From positions 12,920,323-12,984,322 of the forward strand of contig CM025850.1 in assembly GCA_003952965.2 (NCBI GenBank): a stretch of DNA of 64,000 nucleotides, in the 5' to 3' direction. Below, piece after piece: positions 34,823-47,560 of the stretch. A model generated the notes under the pieces. It worked only from the letters and a program-made list of their open reading frames with translations. It did no database searches and was not told the DNA's origin. This stretch comes from Morella rubra (taxonomy: Eukaryota > Streptophyta > Magnoliopsida > Fagales > Myricaceae). The position numbers and the translations under genes are program-made. Numbering within the stretch: position 1 is the first letter of the stretch; each line of letters opens with the position of its first letter.

Positions 34823-36046
34823 ATAGTAGATAGGACATGTCTTTTTCATTTCATTCATGATGCGTAATAGCTAAAGGTATTCTTTGTACAATGACGAGAC
34901 CAAATAAAAGGCCATATGTCCATCTAAAGGCTTACATTTTCACCCCTTGAGTTATGGGCTACTGGTTCCAATTGCCTTTGTAAGATCTAATGTTGTGTCT
35001 GTTTTTTTTTTTTTTTAATTAGATCAGACAGAAAATTCGATAGTATCTCAATTTGTACATGATATAATGTAAACAATATATTTCTTCCAATATCCAAATG
35101 ACTATGAAAATTTGGAACTTATAATTCACATCTTTAAATAAAATGGAAACCCAAATCAGAAGAATATTATAGTAATTAGAGGAACAGTCGTGAGAAAAAC
35201 ATAAACTCTGGGACACATATACACGTGAAATTTCCTTTAAAAATGAAAAAATTTCACGTGAAATTTTTTATTTTATACTATGTAATTCCAAAGAGAAATT
35301 GTAACGACCGTGACGAGCAACAGGCAGTGAAGTTAATCGCTGACGGCCTGACTGGGCCGCGCATTGGCACGTCTTCCGTTAAAATATCCCAATCGTCGGC
35401 GAGTACACGGCACCCGTGAAGTGCGCGCAGGCGTGCAGCTTATTCTAAAGTTTTCGTAGCAGTTTCAAGACGACTGTCGTTTAGTTAAAAAGGTCAGCAA
35501 TCCTTGAATAGATGACACTTCAGATACGCGGCCTACTAATTAACTGCTTCAACCGCTGCCTTCCTCCTACTTCCTGCCAAACTCGTATGAACTTTCGGAA
35601 GCATTGAGTACGCTCTCTAACCGCCACTAAACTTTTTCGAAAACATCCATATATCCAATATTTCTTTCACAAATCGCTTAAAAGGATACGCCAAGGTATT
35701 ATTTTGTAATTCCTTTGTGGATTTCTTTGTAAGTCTGTCGTATTTTTCTCATTACTTAAAGAGATCTTGGGTTAACGACGGTTATATAGATAATAAGTAC
35801 ACCTTGGAGGATTTGTTTATGGGGGCTTGAATCCAGAATTGAGATATTACTTGTCATTACTATTTGTCGAATTCAACCAATTGACCAACCGTGAACATCA
35901 TTTGAAGAAGTTTTGATGCTTCTTATAACTAGAACACTTTGGGGTTCATGCAATTCTAGTTTCTGTGCTACATCTGTGTTACATATACAGTTTAATCGCA
36001 ATGTTCAATTCTAGTTCCTTCTTGTTAACATCATTGTACAGTGTGC
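34823..36046. other. EXO70 3' UTR, intergenic, next promoter
   Basis: An inverted repeat (acgtgaaattt / aaatttcacgt, about 35223-35260) lies mid-way. A good acceptor-like sequence (cattgtacag ending at 36040) stands six bases before the next ATG, so the following gene may have a 5' UTR intron. Confidence 0.4.
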
Positions 36047-36775
36047 ATGGTTCGTCTTCCGATTAACAAATTAGGGCAAAATACTGAACGTCGTGATCAA
36101 TATGATGAGCAGGAACTTCATATCCCACGTACTGTTGCAGATATAATCATGTCTTGTTTGTGGTACAAGGAACTCGCTAATATCTTGGTCATGGTGTTGG
36201 GCTTAGTACTCCTCTCGGCAATTCTTTATGGAGGACCCTTATACATGAGGTTGAAGTTCGGACGGCACAGAGACGCTCTCGTGCTTCGTTTGGACACCTT
36301 TACAGTATCAAGCTTTAATCTCACCAATTCACCAGTTTTCGCCAAATGGGATGCCGAATTGACACTAGGGAACCGCGATGGTGACTTGAACATCGTCTTT
36401 GAACCTTTTACCGGCTCCGTTTACTATAGAGAAGATCCTCTCTCATGTGCTTCGATAGCAGAGGCAATACACTTGGCGCCTAAGAGACAAAAGACTCTGC
36501 ACGTTAGGTTTGATAGAACGGGCTGTGAGGGTGAGCAGCCCTTCATAGAGGATCGCATTCTCAAGCAAATCACGGAAGATCGAGCAAATGGGACCTTGCA
36601 TTGCAGTCTGAGAATTCAGATGAAGGCAACCTATGGGGTCTTGATTTGGTCTTACGACTTGATCATAAATTCTAGCTGTCCGGACATGAAAGTTGAGTTT
36701 GTACCTGCGACGGGAGATCAGGGAAAGATGATTGGTAGCCAGCGGAATTGTTCGGCTCCTTTGCTAGAATTCTGA
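36047..36775 (+). CDS. NDR1/HIN1-like (NHL, LEA_2) protein, divergent member
   Basis: 242 residues from the ATG at 36047. A cytosolic N-terminal tail of about 42 residues precedes one membrane segment (about 43-64). A beta-rich LEA_2-type domain follows, with the family features N-x-P-x-FAKWD (NSPVFAKWD), SVYYRED and a C-terminal Cys pair (SSCPDMKVEF, QRNCS). The NPNxxIGIYYD signature of the later cluster members is not conserved (NRDGDLNIVF instead). NHL proteins are mostly plasma-membrane proteins linked to defence or stress. It is the first and most divergent of five plus-strand NHL genes. Frame reading above the ATG depends on whether an upstream exon exists. Confidence 0.75.
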   Translation: MVRLPINKLGQNTERRDQYDEQELHIPRTVADIIMSCLWYKELANILVMVLGLVLLSAILYGGPLYMRLKFGRHRDALVLRLDTFTVSSFNLTNSPVFAKWDAELTLGNRDGDLNIVFEPFTGSVYYREDPLSCASIAEAIHLAPKRQKTLHVRFDRTGCEGEQPFIEDRILKQITEDRANGTLHCSLRIQMKATYGVLIWSYDLIINSSCPDMKVEFVPATGDQGKMIGSQRNCSAPLLEF

Positions 36776-37014
36776 CTCGTGATCATCTGTTTAGTTTAAT
36801 TTCGTTTTGCTTCCCTTGTCTTTTGGAACACTAGTTTTTCTTTCAATGGTGCAATGTTTATTTTAAAACAGAACCATCATAAGAAATTAATCGTGTCTTC
36901 TTCGTTTAGGTTGAGTGTGTCGGGAAAATACCGCTGAAAGAGAGGAGGATCTTGACAAACAATAGTAGAAAATATGAGGACCGGAGAGGGTAAAAACTAA
37001 GACCCTATCAATTA

Positions 37015-37515
37015 GAGTTAAGTACATTTTACACCTATTATGTTTGGGGTGTTGACACATTGCACTCCAATGTTTTTATTTTTGAGACATTAAACCTATT
37101 ATGTTATCTCTGTTCTAACGATTTGCACCTAAAGTGAAATTTGGCATCAAATTAGACGGTAATCGTTTACACGTGCCTCTCACGTGACCTCAGTTCCTGT
37201 CAGAATTATTGTATTGCCCTTGAATCTTAAATAAATCACGATTAAATGAGCTTCAAAAAGTCACGATTTTCGTTCATTGGGTTTTGAAGCTCATTTAATT
37301 GTATCTTATTTAAGATTCAAGGGCAATACAATAATTTGACAGAGACTGAGGTCACGTGAGAGGCACGTGTAAACGATTACCGTCTAATTTAACACCAAAT
37401 TTCACTTTATGGTGCAAATTGTCGATGATAACATAACGAGTTCAATGTCTCAAAAATAAAACATTAAGATGAAATGTCACCCCCAAACATAAGAGGCGTA
37501 AAATGTATTTAACCC
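37015..37515. mobile_element. Mutator-like MITE with 9-bp target duplication
   Basis: It is 501 bp. The ends are GAGTTAAGTACATTTTAC and, read inward from the right, GGGTTAAATACATTTTAC. The arms match over most of their length (caagggcaatacaata, aggtcacgtgagaggcacgt and cacgtgtaaacgattacc each appear in both orientations). The flanks carry tatcaatta exactly, at 37006-37014 and 37516-37524. It is non-coding. It brings two CACGTG G-boxes per arm region into the 3' flank of the first NHL gene. Confidence 0.9.
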
Positions 37516-37524
37516 TATCAATTA

Positions 37525-38749
37525 TCGTTAGGTAACAAAAAGACTGTAGCAATATTCAAAGTTATAATACGTACTGCTTTTCACAGGTAGTCTTAACTCA
37601 ATACACAAGCGAAGCCTCTAATTAGAAAAGACCTTGCCGTTTCAAAACTTCAAAGTTCCAAAGTTAGATGGCGGGTAACAATATGAAAATGGTTCCTTTT
37701 TTTTTTGTTTTTTTTTTCCTTTTCTCAAGCAGTGTACTTTTCTATCGGAGCGTTGCCAACTGACTAGTCAATATCAGGGCTATAATGTTCATTGCCAAAG
37801 ACTGTTTGTGTATTTTTGAAAAGAAAACTGCTTTTGTCCTATTTTAATCACATTCTAAATCGATCTGGTCTTCCAATCTTCCACATTTTCAGTCTGAATA
37901 TCTGTCCTCCCTTCTCTTGGGAGACTATAGAAAAAAAGAAACTAGCGAACCCTAATGGATTCTATGTCCGAATATCAGCGCAAGAAAGAACACGGTCAGT
38001 CTTCGTCTACGTACGTTCATTATGTTGGTGTCGGCTACGTTAAAATCTTAAATTTGAATCATGGCGGGTGAGGCACGCCCACATGAGAGTTCTTTGCGAT
38101 CTTTTGAAGATGGATTTTGTGGGTGCTATAAAGCAGAGCCAGGGTGTAGGGAGTGTCCAGTTTTAACGTGACTTGTATAATACAGTTTTTATTTAATTTT
38201 ATCTTTTGTGATCTACTTCTTCAACATTCATGCCTGTTGATTGCAATTTGCACGTCGCCAGTAATAATAATGCTCACAAGTCACAACCTATTCTGTGTGA
38301 TCCATGCAACGGGTTTGAGTTTATACCTTTCAGTAGCGCTACTGATAGATTGTTTTGGCAAATATTGAGGCACTTAATTGGTAGGCAACGTGATTAATGT
38401 CGTTGATTTCATATGGAGCTTAATCTTTTCTGTACAAAGTTTTATATACTTCCATAACACATTTGAGTAAGCCTGTCTGACTATAAAAATTATTTAAGGG
38501 ATTCAAATCTAACACTTTAGGTAGAGCATTTGCATCGAAAGGACGAAAAAATCAAAACGAAAAGAAAAAGAAAAGCCAGCATTTAATTTTTGTTTGGCGT
38601 GGAAGACATCGTGGGCTACAACGTTCACTATGAATAATTTAATGAGATGATCAGGACCTTCAGGCTTCAAGTCACGCTCGTCCAACCGCAGTCACTGGTT
38701 GAGCGACGACTTATTGGTTAGGCCCAAACTGAACGGAATATTTTACCCG
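37525..38749. other. Intergenic between NHL genes 1 and 2
   Basis: No gene is supported. There are T-rich runs at about 37699-37722. Confidence 0.4.
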
Positions 38750-38817
38750 CCACGTGTACACGAGTACCGTTGTAGCTAGCCAACAAACTCTCTCCACGTG
38801 TACACGAGTACCGTTGT
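38750..38817 (+). promoter_or_regulatory. Duplicated G-box/ABRE-like module before NHL gene 2
   Basis: A 24-bp sequence starting ccacgtgtacacgag is present twice and exactly, at 38750-38773 and 38794-38817. The repeat distance is 44 bp, about four helical turns. Each copy holds a CACGTG core as found in ABA- or light-responsive promoters. It lies 176-243 bases before the start codon. Confidence 0.7.
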
Positions 38818-38992
38818 CCCCTATCGAACCAAATCATTTATTCGGAACTTGCCCCGCATCAACTGATTCACTCCCCAGTCCGGTCTCCTACTCCCTCTCC
38901 AATCAAAACGGCAATCTTCCTCCAAACTCCCTTCCACTCCACTCTTCAGAACCTCTCCAATTCTCCTCCCTTAACCTAATTCCACGGATCCG

Positions 38993-39748
38993 ATGGCTTC
39001 AACGACGACAAGTGGAGCCCCACACAAGACGGTCATCGGGTACCCGGCTCAGTCCAGCCAAGTCGCAGCCGGCTACCCAGCCGCCGGGACCGCCTACCCC
39101 TATGCGGCCCCACCTCCCCCCTCCTACTCGCAAGCCTACCGTCCTGTGGTCCCCCCTACTGGCAGCATCAGCCCCTCCTTCCTACGCCGTATGATCGTCG
39201 CCGGGGCCGCCATGTTCGTGATCATCGGCCTGCTCTTCTTCATCGCCTGGATCGTCTTCAGGCCCCGCCTCCCTGAGTTCCGGGTCGAGTCGGCCTCAGT
39301 TTCCCAACTAAATATGACCCGCTCCGAGTTAACTGCCACGTGGAACCTAACCCTCTTCGTTCGGAATCGCAACACCAAGCTCAACATTTACTATGACCGC
39401 GTTCAAGCCTTGGTCATCTACGGGGACGGGTCCCAACTCGGTGAGATTCCGTTGCCTCCCTTCTATCAGGCGAAGAAGAACGAGACGTGGGTCCAGTTCG
39501 CAGTCGGCGTGGTGGATGAATACGTGGGCGAAGGCGTGGTGACTAAGATTGCGGGCGAGAGGGCTGGTGGGTCGGTGGGATTTGGGGTCACAGTGTTTGC
39601 TTGGGTGAAGTTCACGACTGGCTCTTGGTGGAGGACGAGGTATTCTTTGTTGCGGGTTTATTGTGATCGGGTGAAATTTGGGTTGACCCCAAATACTGGG
39701 TCAGGGTCTATGTCTGGTCAACCCAGGGCTTGCGAGGTTGAGCTGTGA
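38993..39748 (+). CDS. NHL family protein with proline-rich N-terminus
   Basis: 251 residues, single exon. The N-terminal 60 residues are rich in Pro, Ala, Tyr and Ser (GYPAQSSQ, YAAPPPPSYSQAY), followed by RR and a membrane segment (about 67-89). The LEA_2-like domain has VRNRNTKLNIYYDRV at the position of the family's NPNxxIGIYYD motif, so Pro and Gly are replaced. A C-terminal RACEVEL closes it. The coding sequence is GC-rich compared with its flanks, as in the other NHL genes here. It is expected at the plasma membrane. It is intact. Confidence 0.88.
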   Translation: MASTTTSGAPHKTVIGYPAQSSQVAAGYPAAGTAYPYAAPPPPSYSQAYRPVVPPTGSISPSFLRRMIVAGAAMFVIIGLLFFIAWIVFRPRLPEFRVESASVSQLNMTRSELTATWNLTLFVRNRNTKLNIYYDRVQALVIYGDGSQLGEIPLPPFYQAKKNETWVQFAVGVVDEYVGEGVVTKIAGERAGGSVGFGVTVFAWVKFTTGSWWRTRYSLLRVYCDRVKFGLTPNTGSGSMSGQPRACEVEL

Positions 39749-40701
39749 GTTGTAGCTGTTCAAAAAACAAATTCAAATGGGTCTTCTACGATAATTGACG
39801 TTGTTATTATTTTTAACCATAAGATAATGAAATTACATATCATGCGCTTTTGTACCTCACAGGTCGTTAATTGATTGATTTTTCTCAATCGCAATGATGC
39901 TCGCTACAATGTATATGATAAGTACTGTGTATATCCAACTCAGGTTCTCTCAGTGCTCTTTGATCGGCTTTTTTTAAGAAAGCAAGAGCAGAAATCTGAT
40001 CGGTGAGCTGGATTGGGTTGAGGACCTCTTGCAGTGCTGTGCTAGTGCTTTCTTGATTGTGTTGGATGCTATTGTGTTCTGGTGATATGAAATCCAGCTA
40101 GGTGCGTGTATTTTCATTTTCGATATGTTGAGTAAGACTCTTTGATGTTCGTACCTTGCTCTTTAGAAATTGTACCGGATAAGGAAACTTATCTTCGCAT
40201 AGAAGGTCTTGAGTCAAGGTTTAACTAAAGTCGTACTTTAGTATTTGCGTCTAAACTGAAAGTAAGCTTATGCATATTAGGTCTGGATTATGCTTGAGGC
40301 ATGCGCCTCATATACTAGGACAGTTTGGCATTCGCATAATTTTTCTTTTTAAATTGCATTGAACTTGTGTGGACACGAAATATTTGAAATCTTAAACAAA
40401 TCATGTTGTTGTTTTAGTGGCTGTTAATACTATTCATATGTCTATAATAAGTAGATTTCGTAACATACAATTTCTGTTTCTTCACTTACCGAAAACAAAA
40501 ATCCTGGTTCTTGTAATCCCTGTTCTCAATGACTCTATACCTTTAAAATTTTCTAATGCTGAAATCAACTAAGTGAAAGCTTTTTGTGACCAATTGAGTT
40601 ATTTATTTCTCCCTTTGCTGCACAGCTGCCCTTCTTGGCAAATGAGATGTCACTAATAATCCACACTGTTGATTGGAATTTTAGCTACTCCAAAGGGGAA
40701 T

Positions 40702-40703
<2 letters not shown>

Positions 40704-40737
<34 letters not shown>
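40704..40737. repeat. (GA)n microsatellite
   Basis: About 17 uninterrupted GA units. Confidence 0.95.
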
Positions 40738-40739
<2 letters not shown>

Positions 40740-43700
40740 AGCAGGTATGCTATAACCATCTTTGAGGCCTTACTCTTAGAGGCTATGGTCTCCCGCATAC
40801 CATCTGAAAACAAAAGTGAATAGAAGCAAGTTATTGGCAGGCTAAGGTTCTATTTCCCTCACAAGTATGCTGAAGTTGACGAACACTTAATTTGATGAGG
40901 TCATGCATGCCATAAGTACATACACATGATTTTCTGAGTTTCTTTTTTTGTAATTGTCTGGTCCACAAGTACGGTGGGTTACTGCGGCCAAGTTCCGTTG
41001 CTGCAGTGAATTGCAAGACTCGTGTTATCACAAATATATAGCACCACCAGTCCTGAACTCAACTAGAGCGTGTCACTTATATGGAGCAATCTATTGGGTT
41101 GTAACCACATCAAATGACCAGGTCGTAATCCGTGTAAACACCTGTCACCACAGCAGAAGAAATACATATATTAAGGTTTTGCGGTTCTATATTTTTGGCA
41201 TCTGAACCTGGAAGTTCAAGCTGATTCTGTACTAAATTCATTTTTGTGCGTTTGGTCTCTGGTATTGAGAATGCATTATCCAATTTTGGATAATTTGAGG
41301 AACCTCCGATTATTCTTTTGTGTGGTTGCAGCTGTGTCAATATGTGGTGAAGAGCCTGTGAAAGACGAGTAGTTGAGGCTCCAAGATGAGTCGACTGAGG
41401 CTCAATCCGACTTAGAATCTTGTGCTGTTGGTTTTATTTGGGGCTCTTAACCAATCCTATTTCGAGAAATTTTTTCTGTTAGTTGAATCTACTTGGTTTC
41501 TATCTTCTTTTCTAGGTTTTAATCCTAGAAAGAAGGCTGTGTTCTCTTTTTTCATTCTGGCAGACTATCAATTATGCCCAAGTACGTAGGATCTTCTCTG
41601 TTATTGGTCTGTTTTTTGTTGCCCTTATTTTTTCTTCTCTGTTGAGCTGCTGCACTTTTCCAGTGTTTGTGTTTTTGGTACATCTCCTCATGGCGATGTC
41701 AAAACAGCAATAACTCTAATTTATATTCTCAATTCCATCTACTAACGATCTCCCATAACCCTTCAACTTTTTTATATGAAAAGCTTGCTAGTTACAGTGC
41801 TATATGTTGGGAGGTTTGATAGCTGTCTTTTATCATTGAGTCATCACTAGCTTTTTGTCATACAGTTCGGTGATTGGTTTAGTGGAAGTTTAGAAGTAAA
41901 AAATCATACTACTGGTTTTCATTTGCTTTAGCGTTATTTGAAGCTAACTTGGATTATGGTGATTTTGGTGGCCAAAAGGGGAAGCATTGTGATGATTTTA
42001 TATTTTGACTGTTTCCTATTTGATGGGTTAGATTTCAATGTAGTGTTCTAGTAGTGGGATGGTTCCTTTGATCTCTTTTAGGAGTGGTCGTGCTTCAACT
42101 GCTGATTTACTTCTCATCATCTCTGAAATTAAAAATAGTTTATTTTCCTCGCGTCCTTTTGTTGCTTTCTAGCTTTATTAACTTCTCTGTTATGTCTTCC
42201 ATAGCTATTCCAACTTTTTTTAATGGCTTTAATTTCTGTAAAAACCATGCAAAATAAAGGACCTCAATCTCCTTTAGTTTTCAGATCTCAACGTCAGACC
42301 TGACATTCTTTTCAATGGAGAGAACAGAATGTAGGAAGGATCAAACCATAGTCTGTATCCATCTGTTGGTGACTATAAAACCAACTTGGACCATCTGTTT
42401 GTATGTTTTAAATGTGGGGATAAGCATCACTGTCCCTGAAGGATCTGGTTATTTATTTTCTCCCTGGGAAGTGTTAAGGTAGTAATTAGAATTGCTCTCA
42501 TAGTTCTCAGCACATGAAACAATACGACCAAAAGCAAAGTTGATAAATTATATTTACTGCGATTGGGGAGCTGAAAGGTCTACCACAAGCCAACGCTGGC
42601 CTGATGCCCAGGCCCGGTTCCTTGGATTGAGAGGATTCCCTTATCAAAGCCTATAAGAACTCACTCTACTGGTTGAGCCCAGATACAAAAGTCTAAACCC
42701 CTCTTTTAGTGTGTTAAGCATTAAGCAAATATCCTACATGGCCTTGGCCAGCTAGTAGTAGGGCGGATTTGTTTTCTTATACCGACAAAGCGTATATAGA
42801 TGGCTCGATCAATTAACTTCATAGAATCCTACACAATAGGCAATGGAAATCACAGTGGCTATTTTGTTCGTGTTACAATACAAAGATGATAAGATTCCCG
42901 ATCACAGAGAAGATGGAGTGATGGACCATGCGGTGTTTGTCCTAATCGAACATGATTAAGACAGGTAGTGGTGAAGGAGATAGACATGTATAATTTTAGG
43001 TTTGGGACACTGTTTCTGAGATCTGACCAAGGTTAAACAACTCGTAGGAAACTTCCATTTTCCCAAATGCAGTCATGGATTCTGTTCAAGCAATAATGCC
43101 GCGGAAACGACGAGCCTACGGCACTAATCTCATCCAGGAAACGTGTGAATCACAAGACATTCCAGCTACTTGACCCTACCTTTTCCATCTTTTTTGTCAC
43201 GGGGAAATTATTTTTAAATTTAGGAACTCATTGCCTATATCTCTCTTTCTTTTGTCCAGTAGGTCCTATCGTCTAGTTTATACAATCATACAGGCACCAG
43301 CTCGAAAATTCAACTCGTGTAGTTGCGGAATCATTGAGCTATCAGCTATGGCTGTTTTATTTGATATTTGGGGAAAAGCAACTCCAGACTAAAAAATCTC
43401 ACCCTTCATTTCTAGGAAACAGGGAGCTTATAACCTTTTTTTTAAAAACTTTGAAATATAGGAAAAATTGCAGTAGCCGCCACCTTAATTATTACTCGAT
43501 CCTGCTTTTCTAATCAGAGGTTGATGTGAAAGCGGAAGTCATCGTTTTGGGGCCCATCTATCTGTCTTGCTTTACAGAAACGAATTGACTAACGCTTCCA
43601 TACACAGTAACGTATGGAAATTTATACTTTTTTTTTTTTTTCTTCTAAATGTATGGAAATTTATACTCAAAGGATACCTTTGGTTGGGAGTTTATATGGA

Positions 43701-45796
43701 AACTTTGAATGCATGCCCCTCTAGGCCCTAGCGCTTGCTTCTCTTTCTTGGAAGGTCATTGCAGTACGTAGCATGGCAATTAATTCCCCATTTTCTTCTC
43801 GTACGTCGCCCATCACATTTATTCTTATAGGAAATAAAAGTTCGAGGTGAAGCCCACTTTCCCTCTCACCCTCCCTCACCTACTTTTTATTACTTTTTTA
43901 TAATCAAAGTGATGGAAACGTCTGAACGATTCTGGGCATCCTCGTTGCATTACTATCAATAGTGTTTTACCTTTATTACTGAGTCAAGAAGCTCTCAAAG
44001 CTTTCCAATGGCTCTTTAACCAGGCTACTGCTGGTTAAAAGCGTCATTATCTTTGATTCTAGAAATCCCTACTTTTCCCCGCACTTGGTGAGTTTGGACT
44101 TTTCTTTCCCACGAAGAATTCACCACCAGTCGAGCGTTCTCTCCAGTCTCGCTTTATTCCAACCTACTTTTTCGTGTTTGTCTCTTTCCCTTACCATTAG
44201 TGCATTTGTTTTGAAGAACAGCAGTGTCGAGTTTTGAAGTAAAACCCTAGCAACAAATAAGAGGGTGTAGTAAACGCGCCCAAATAACTATATTTGTTTT
44301 TATTTTCTCAGAATAGTATACATTAATTGGCTTGGCTATCATAATTCATCCTTGATGTGATTGGAAGTGTACAGCACGCTCCCAAGCGATTAGGTGGAGA
44401 GAGCAATACGTATTAAATTTTATTATCAAGAGAAGGAGAAGGAGAAGGTGAAGGTGAGGTGGAAGGAAATTGGGAGGTTCGAAGAAGATCTCGTTGCAGA
44501 CTATTCTTGCATGCAGGACAACAAAGTGGGGACTAAGAAGAATCTGCTTGAATTTCAGTGCGAAAGCATTTCAGGATCTACACAGAGGGCATAGCCCACA
44601 AGAAGACTATCAAACGCATGCGATATCGGGGATCCCCTTATATGCTGATCCAGCCAACCTTGTTTTCTTTCTGTCTTGGGATGCGGGCTTTTGCCCAATG
44701 CCCCTTCTTTATCTAACATTTTTTCACTATTTCTTCGCGTTTTCTTTATTTTCTATATTCTTGGTAGTATTATGGTTATAGATGAGCCAAATATTTATCT
44801 TTCCATTTTGTCCAAATGTGACTTAGATCTCTTTATTGTGACACTTGAATGTCATGCCTCTAATGCATTTAACTACTTGATCAAAGACTCAAATATATAT
44901 ATACTAGAGAAAGAGATCATATACGAGATTCTCCTAAATGGACCTTGGAGATTTGTTTTAGAAAAATTTAGGCACTTATGATAAGAACAACAAGATGGTC
45001 AACAATTTCATGCAATGTTTCTCACCGTCTAATATAATATTACAATAAACCAATTAGATATTGTGTGGTCCGTGTGGTTCTTTTTCCTCTGCTCATAATT
45101 GGGAAAGTCTTTAGTGGTATTAGTGCTGGATGGGCCACGGTTCGAAGCTGCTTCACATGGTGTTTACGTGTAATCAACGCCATATAACTTCAAACGGACA
45201 ATCCTGGACAAATAAAGAAATCCGAGTGAATTATTTGACATTATATATATATTGATGAGTTAAACTCTTTTAACTGAAGTGACAGGATCAAATAATAATC
45301 AATCCTTCTTTGATTTTTTTTTTTACTCATTGAATACGATCAGTATATCATTCGTTTCAATTTGAAAGGGAAACCCAAAATTAAAGTGGCTTGTTCGAGT
45401 CCATATCCCACAGCCAGACCGATGATAATTTGTGAATGAGATTGGTGAACACTATGTAAGTCTCTTCTCTCTTTGGTTAGACTCCTGATCAAACTAATAA
45501 TGCTTCATGTATTGATCTACCATCTTGAGGATAACTGCGATGGGGAAAGTTCTTGGATTGGGGCCCCTTGTTTGAATGGACGATCAAATTCATCCCCTAA
45601 ATGAAGTGGACTACAACATGGTTTCACAAGAGCATGCACGTCCAAAATTCCAAAGCAAGACTTGTTGACCCGTACGCGGAATGAAAGTCTTGCTAGTTGA
45701 GCTCAAGTAATTGGGCGGTGGGTCTGTTTTCTATCTACCCTTTGCCTGTCGGCTTTGAATTCGTACATTGATTGAATCACGATTAAGTTGAACTAA

Positions 45797-45798
<2 letters not shown>

Positions 45799-45858
<60 letters not shown>
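45799..45858. repeat. (AG)n microsatellite
   Basis: About 30 AG units with one interruption (gga) near 45829. Confidence 0.95.
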
Positions 45859-45861
<3 letters not shown>

Positions 45862-46484
45862 GCATGTACAAAATGTTAGCTTGAATGTCAAGACAATCAA
45901 CGTAATCAATAGGCACATAGCAAGAGACTACAAAGGATTTGTTTTTCTAAAACTATTATGCTGTCGGTGATTTGGGTTTTTTGGGCAGAAGACTTTCTTT
46001 AATTAAGCTCCATGTCTCGTACAAGCACTGTGACTGCAGATTTGCTTCGGATGATATCATTCAGTCCGACCCTTCCCAAATTCCCAAAAAAAAAAAAAAA
46101 AAAAAAAATTATATTTTCCCTAGTGGGAAAAAGAGTTGTAGACTAACAAAAAAAAGGAGGTGGTTGAATCGCTTTCTATGAAAGGTTACGGGCTTTTAAA
46201 GGATTAATAATTGATGGGAAGAAAAGAGCGGTGTGAACTTTCAAGCTCTAATTGAACTTTTTTCCTTTTTGTGTGTATTCGTTTGTGTTATATACCAATT
46301 CGATTAAATACGAAAAAAATCTTTTGTCTAATGATACGTTTAGATTCTTTTCCGTATATATTCTATATTATTAATCCTACTAAGCTTTTAGCAGGTGAGG
46401 TATATGTTCTAGAACCCAAAGGACAAAAGTCGGTAGGCCGAGCTGGGAAGCTCCACTGTCACGATAAGTGGGCCCAAGAGTGGC

Positions 46485-46500
46485 CGCGACACGTGTCGCG
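46485..46500. promoter_or_regulatory. Perfect 16-bp palindrome with G-box core
   Basis: CGCGACACGTGTCGCG is self-complementary along its whole length. It surrounds CACGTG, the bZIP/bHLH recognition core. It is about 1.06 kb upstream of the third NHL start codon, so a regulatory link is only inferred. Confidence 0.5.
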
Positions 46501-47322
46501 ACGAATATCCATATCCACTCAGCGTGACGCTAGCGTGCCAGCATCCGACGATGATTAAGGCCCTTACGTAACCAATCACTTTTATTCTAAAGCGCACGCA
46601 CGAAAGTCATCAAACCTTCTTTCGTGAAGTCAAGTCACTAATAATGTTGATTAACCAAAAAAAGTCACTAATAATGTTACTTTCTTTATTTCTTTTTTTT
46701 TTAAAGTGTTTTATTTCTTTGACCTTTTCGTCTTTCTCAAAAGCTTGATTCAGGAAAGGGTAGCTTCCTTCCCTTGTTTAATATACAAGCACCAACTAAG
46801 GGTTATAACAGTTTTATAGTCTTCTTTCTATAAGCTACACGAAATTTGGTTCCATTGTTATGTCAAAAATCACAACAACCCGAACGAGTTGCTTAGGGAA
46901 AAAAAATAAAAATAAAAATACCCGGATTTGCGGTTGATCAAGGAGGCATTAAATTTTGCTCTCATATCAGATAGAAAATTAAGGAGAAAAACTTGCCTCT
47001 TTTGAGTCTTAAGAGGTAAGAAAAACCATGAGTTTAACTGACTCCAACGTAGGTAAGAACCAAAGATAAGTCAACACTTAAGCAAGCGAGTAAGTGATCT
47101 CTATATTATCCATCCGATCAATCGAAATTAATAAGGTCACTGTCTTCGTCAAATGAAACCTCCTTCATATCATCCCGCCGGAAACAGTATTCTATTTTCA
47201 CTTGTTTTTTCATTGGTTAAGAGGATCTAAACCCACAGAAAGTATAAATGTTTTTCATGGACCCGTTGAATTCTCCTAACCATACGTGTATTATACGCCA
47301 CTTATCTAGTCCAAACCAAAGT

Positions 47323-47332
47323 TTTATATAAG
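47323..47332 (+). promoter_or_regulatory. TATA box of NHL gene 3
   Basis: tttatataag stands about 235 bases upstream of the ATG, followed by a C/A-rich stretch and a CT-rich leader ending in a (TC)n run at about 47487-47505, a common plant 5' UTR layout. Confidence 0.55.
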
Positions 47333-47560
47333 TATACCCACACGCACACAAGCGTTCATCGCACGGCACTCTCTCCTATCAAAAGCAGAGGTCCCTCTCT
47401 CGCTTCCTCTTACTCTTCTTCTAGCTCCAGCTCTAGCTACTCTCCCTTTCTACAGGGGAATTGGAGAATTTACCAACTAAACCTACCCTCTCTCTCTCTC
47501 TCTCTAATCTCTCATCACTGCTACCACAAGTACTGTCACTGCTCCGACCAGACGAGCGCC

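Larger units (their letters stand above)
39749..47323. other. Long intergenic interval (7.5 kb)
   Basis: I find no convincing coding exon or RNA gene. It includes GA microsatellites (40704-40737 and 45799-45858) and a direct repeat (gtatggaaatttatact at about 43612 and 43651). There is also a 16-bp perfect palindrome with a G-box core (46485-46500). Open frames near 44394-44981 have no recognisable homology. Part of 39.8-41.5 kb could be transcribed as the 3' UTR of NHL gene 2. Confidence 0.45.

Noticed and set aside
38754-39194. 146-codon frame overlapping the start of NHL gene 2
   Set aside because: Out of frame with the NHL protein, low-complexity Pro/Ser-rich, and it starts in promoter repeats. 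It is a GC-rich shadow.
44394-44981. Several 66-103-codon frames as a small gene
   Set aside because: They overlap in different frames, have AT-driven composition and no recognisable domain, and no splice or promoter pattern supports them.
45126-45150. ggttcgaagctgc as a tRNA T-loop
   Set aside because: No acceptor stem, D-arm or anticodon arm can be formed around it.
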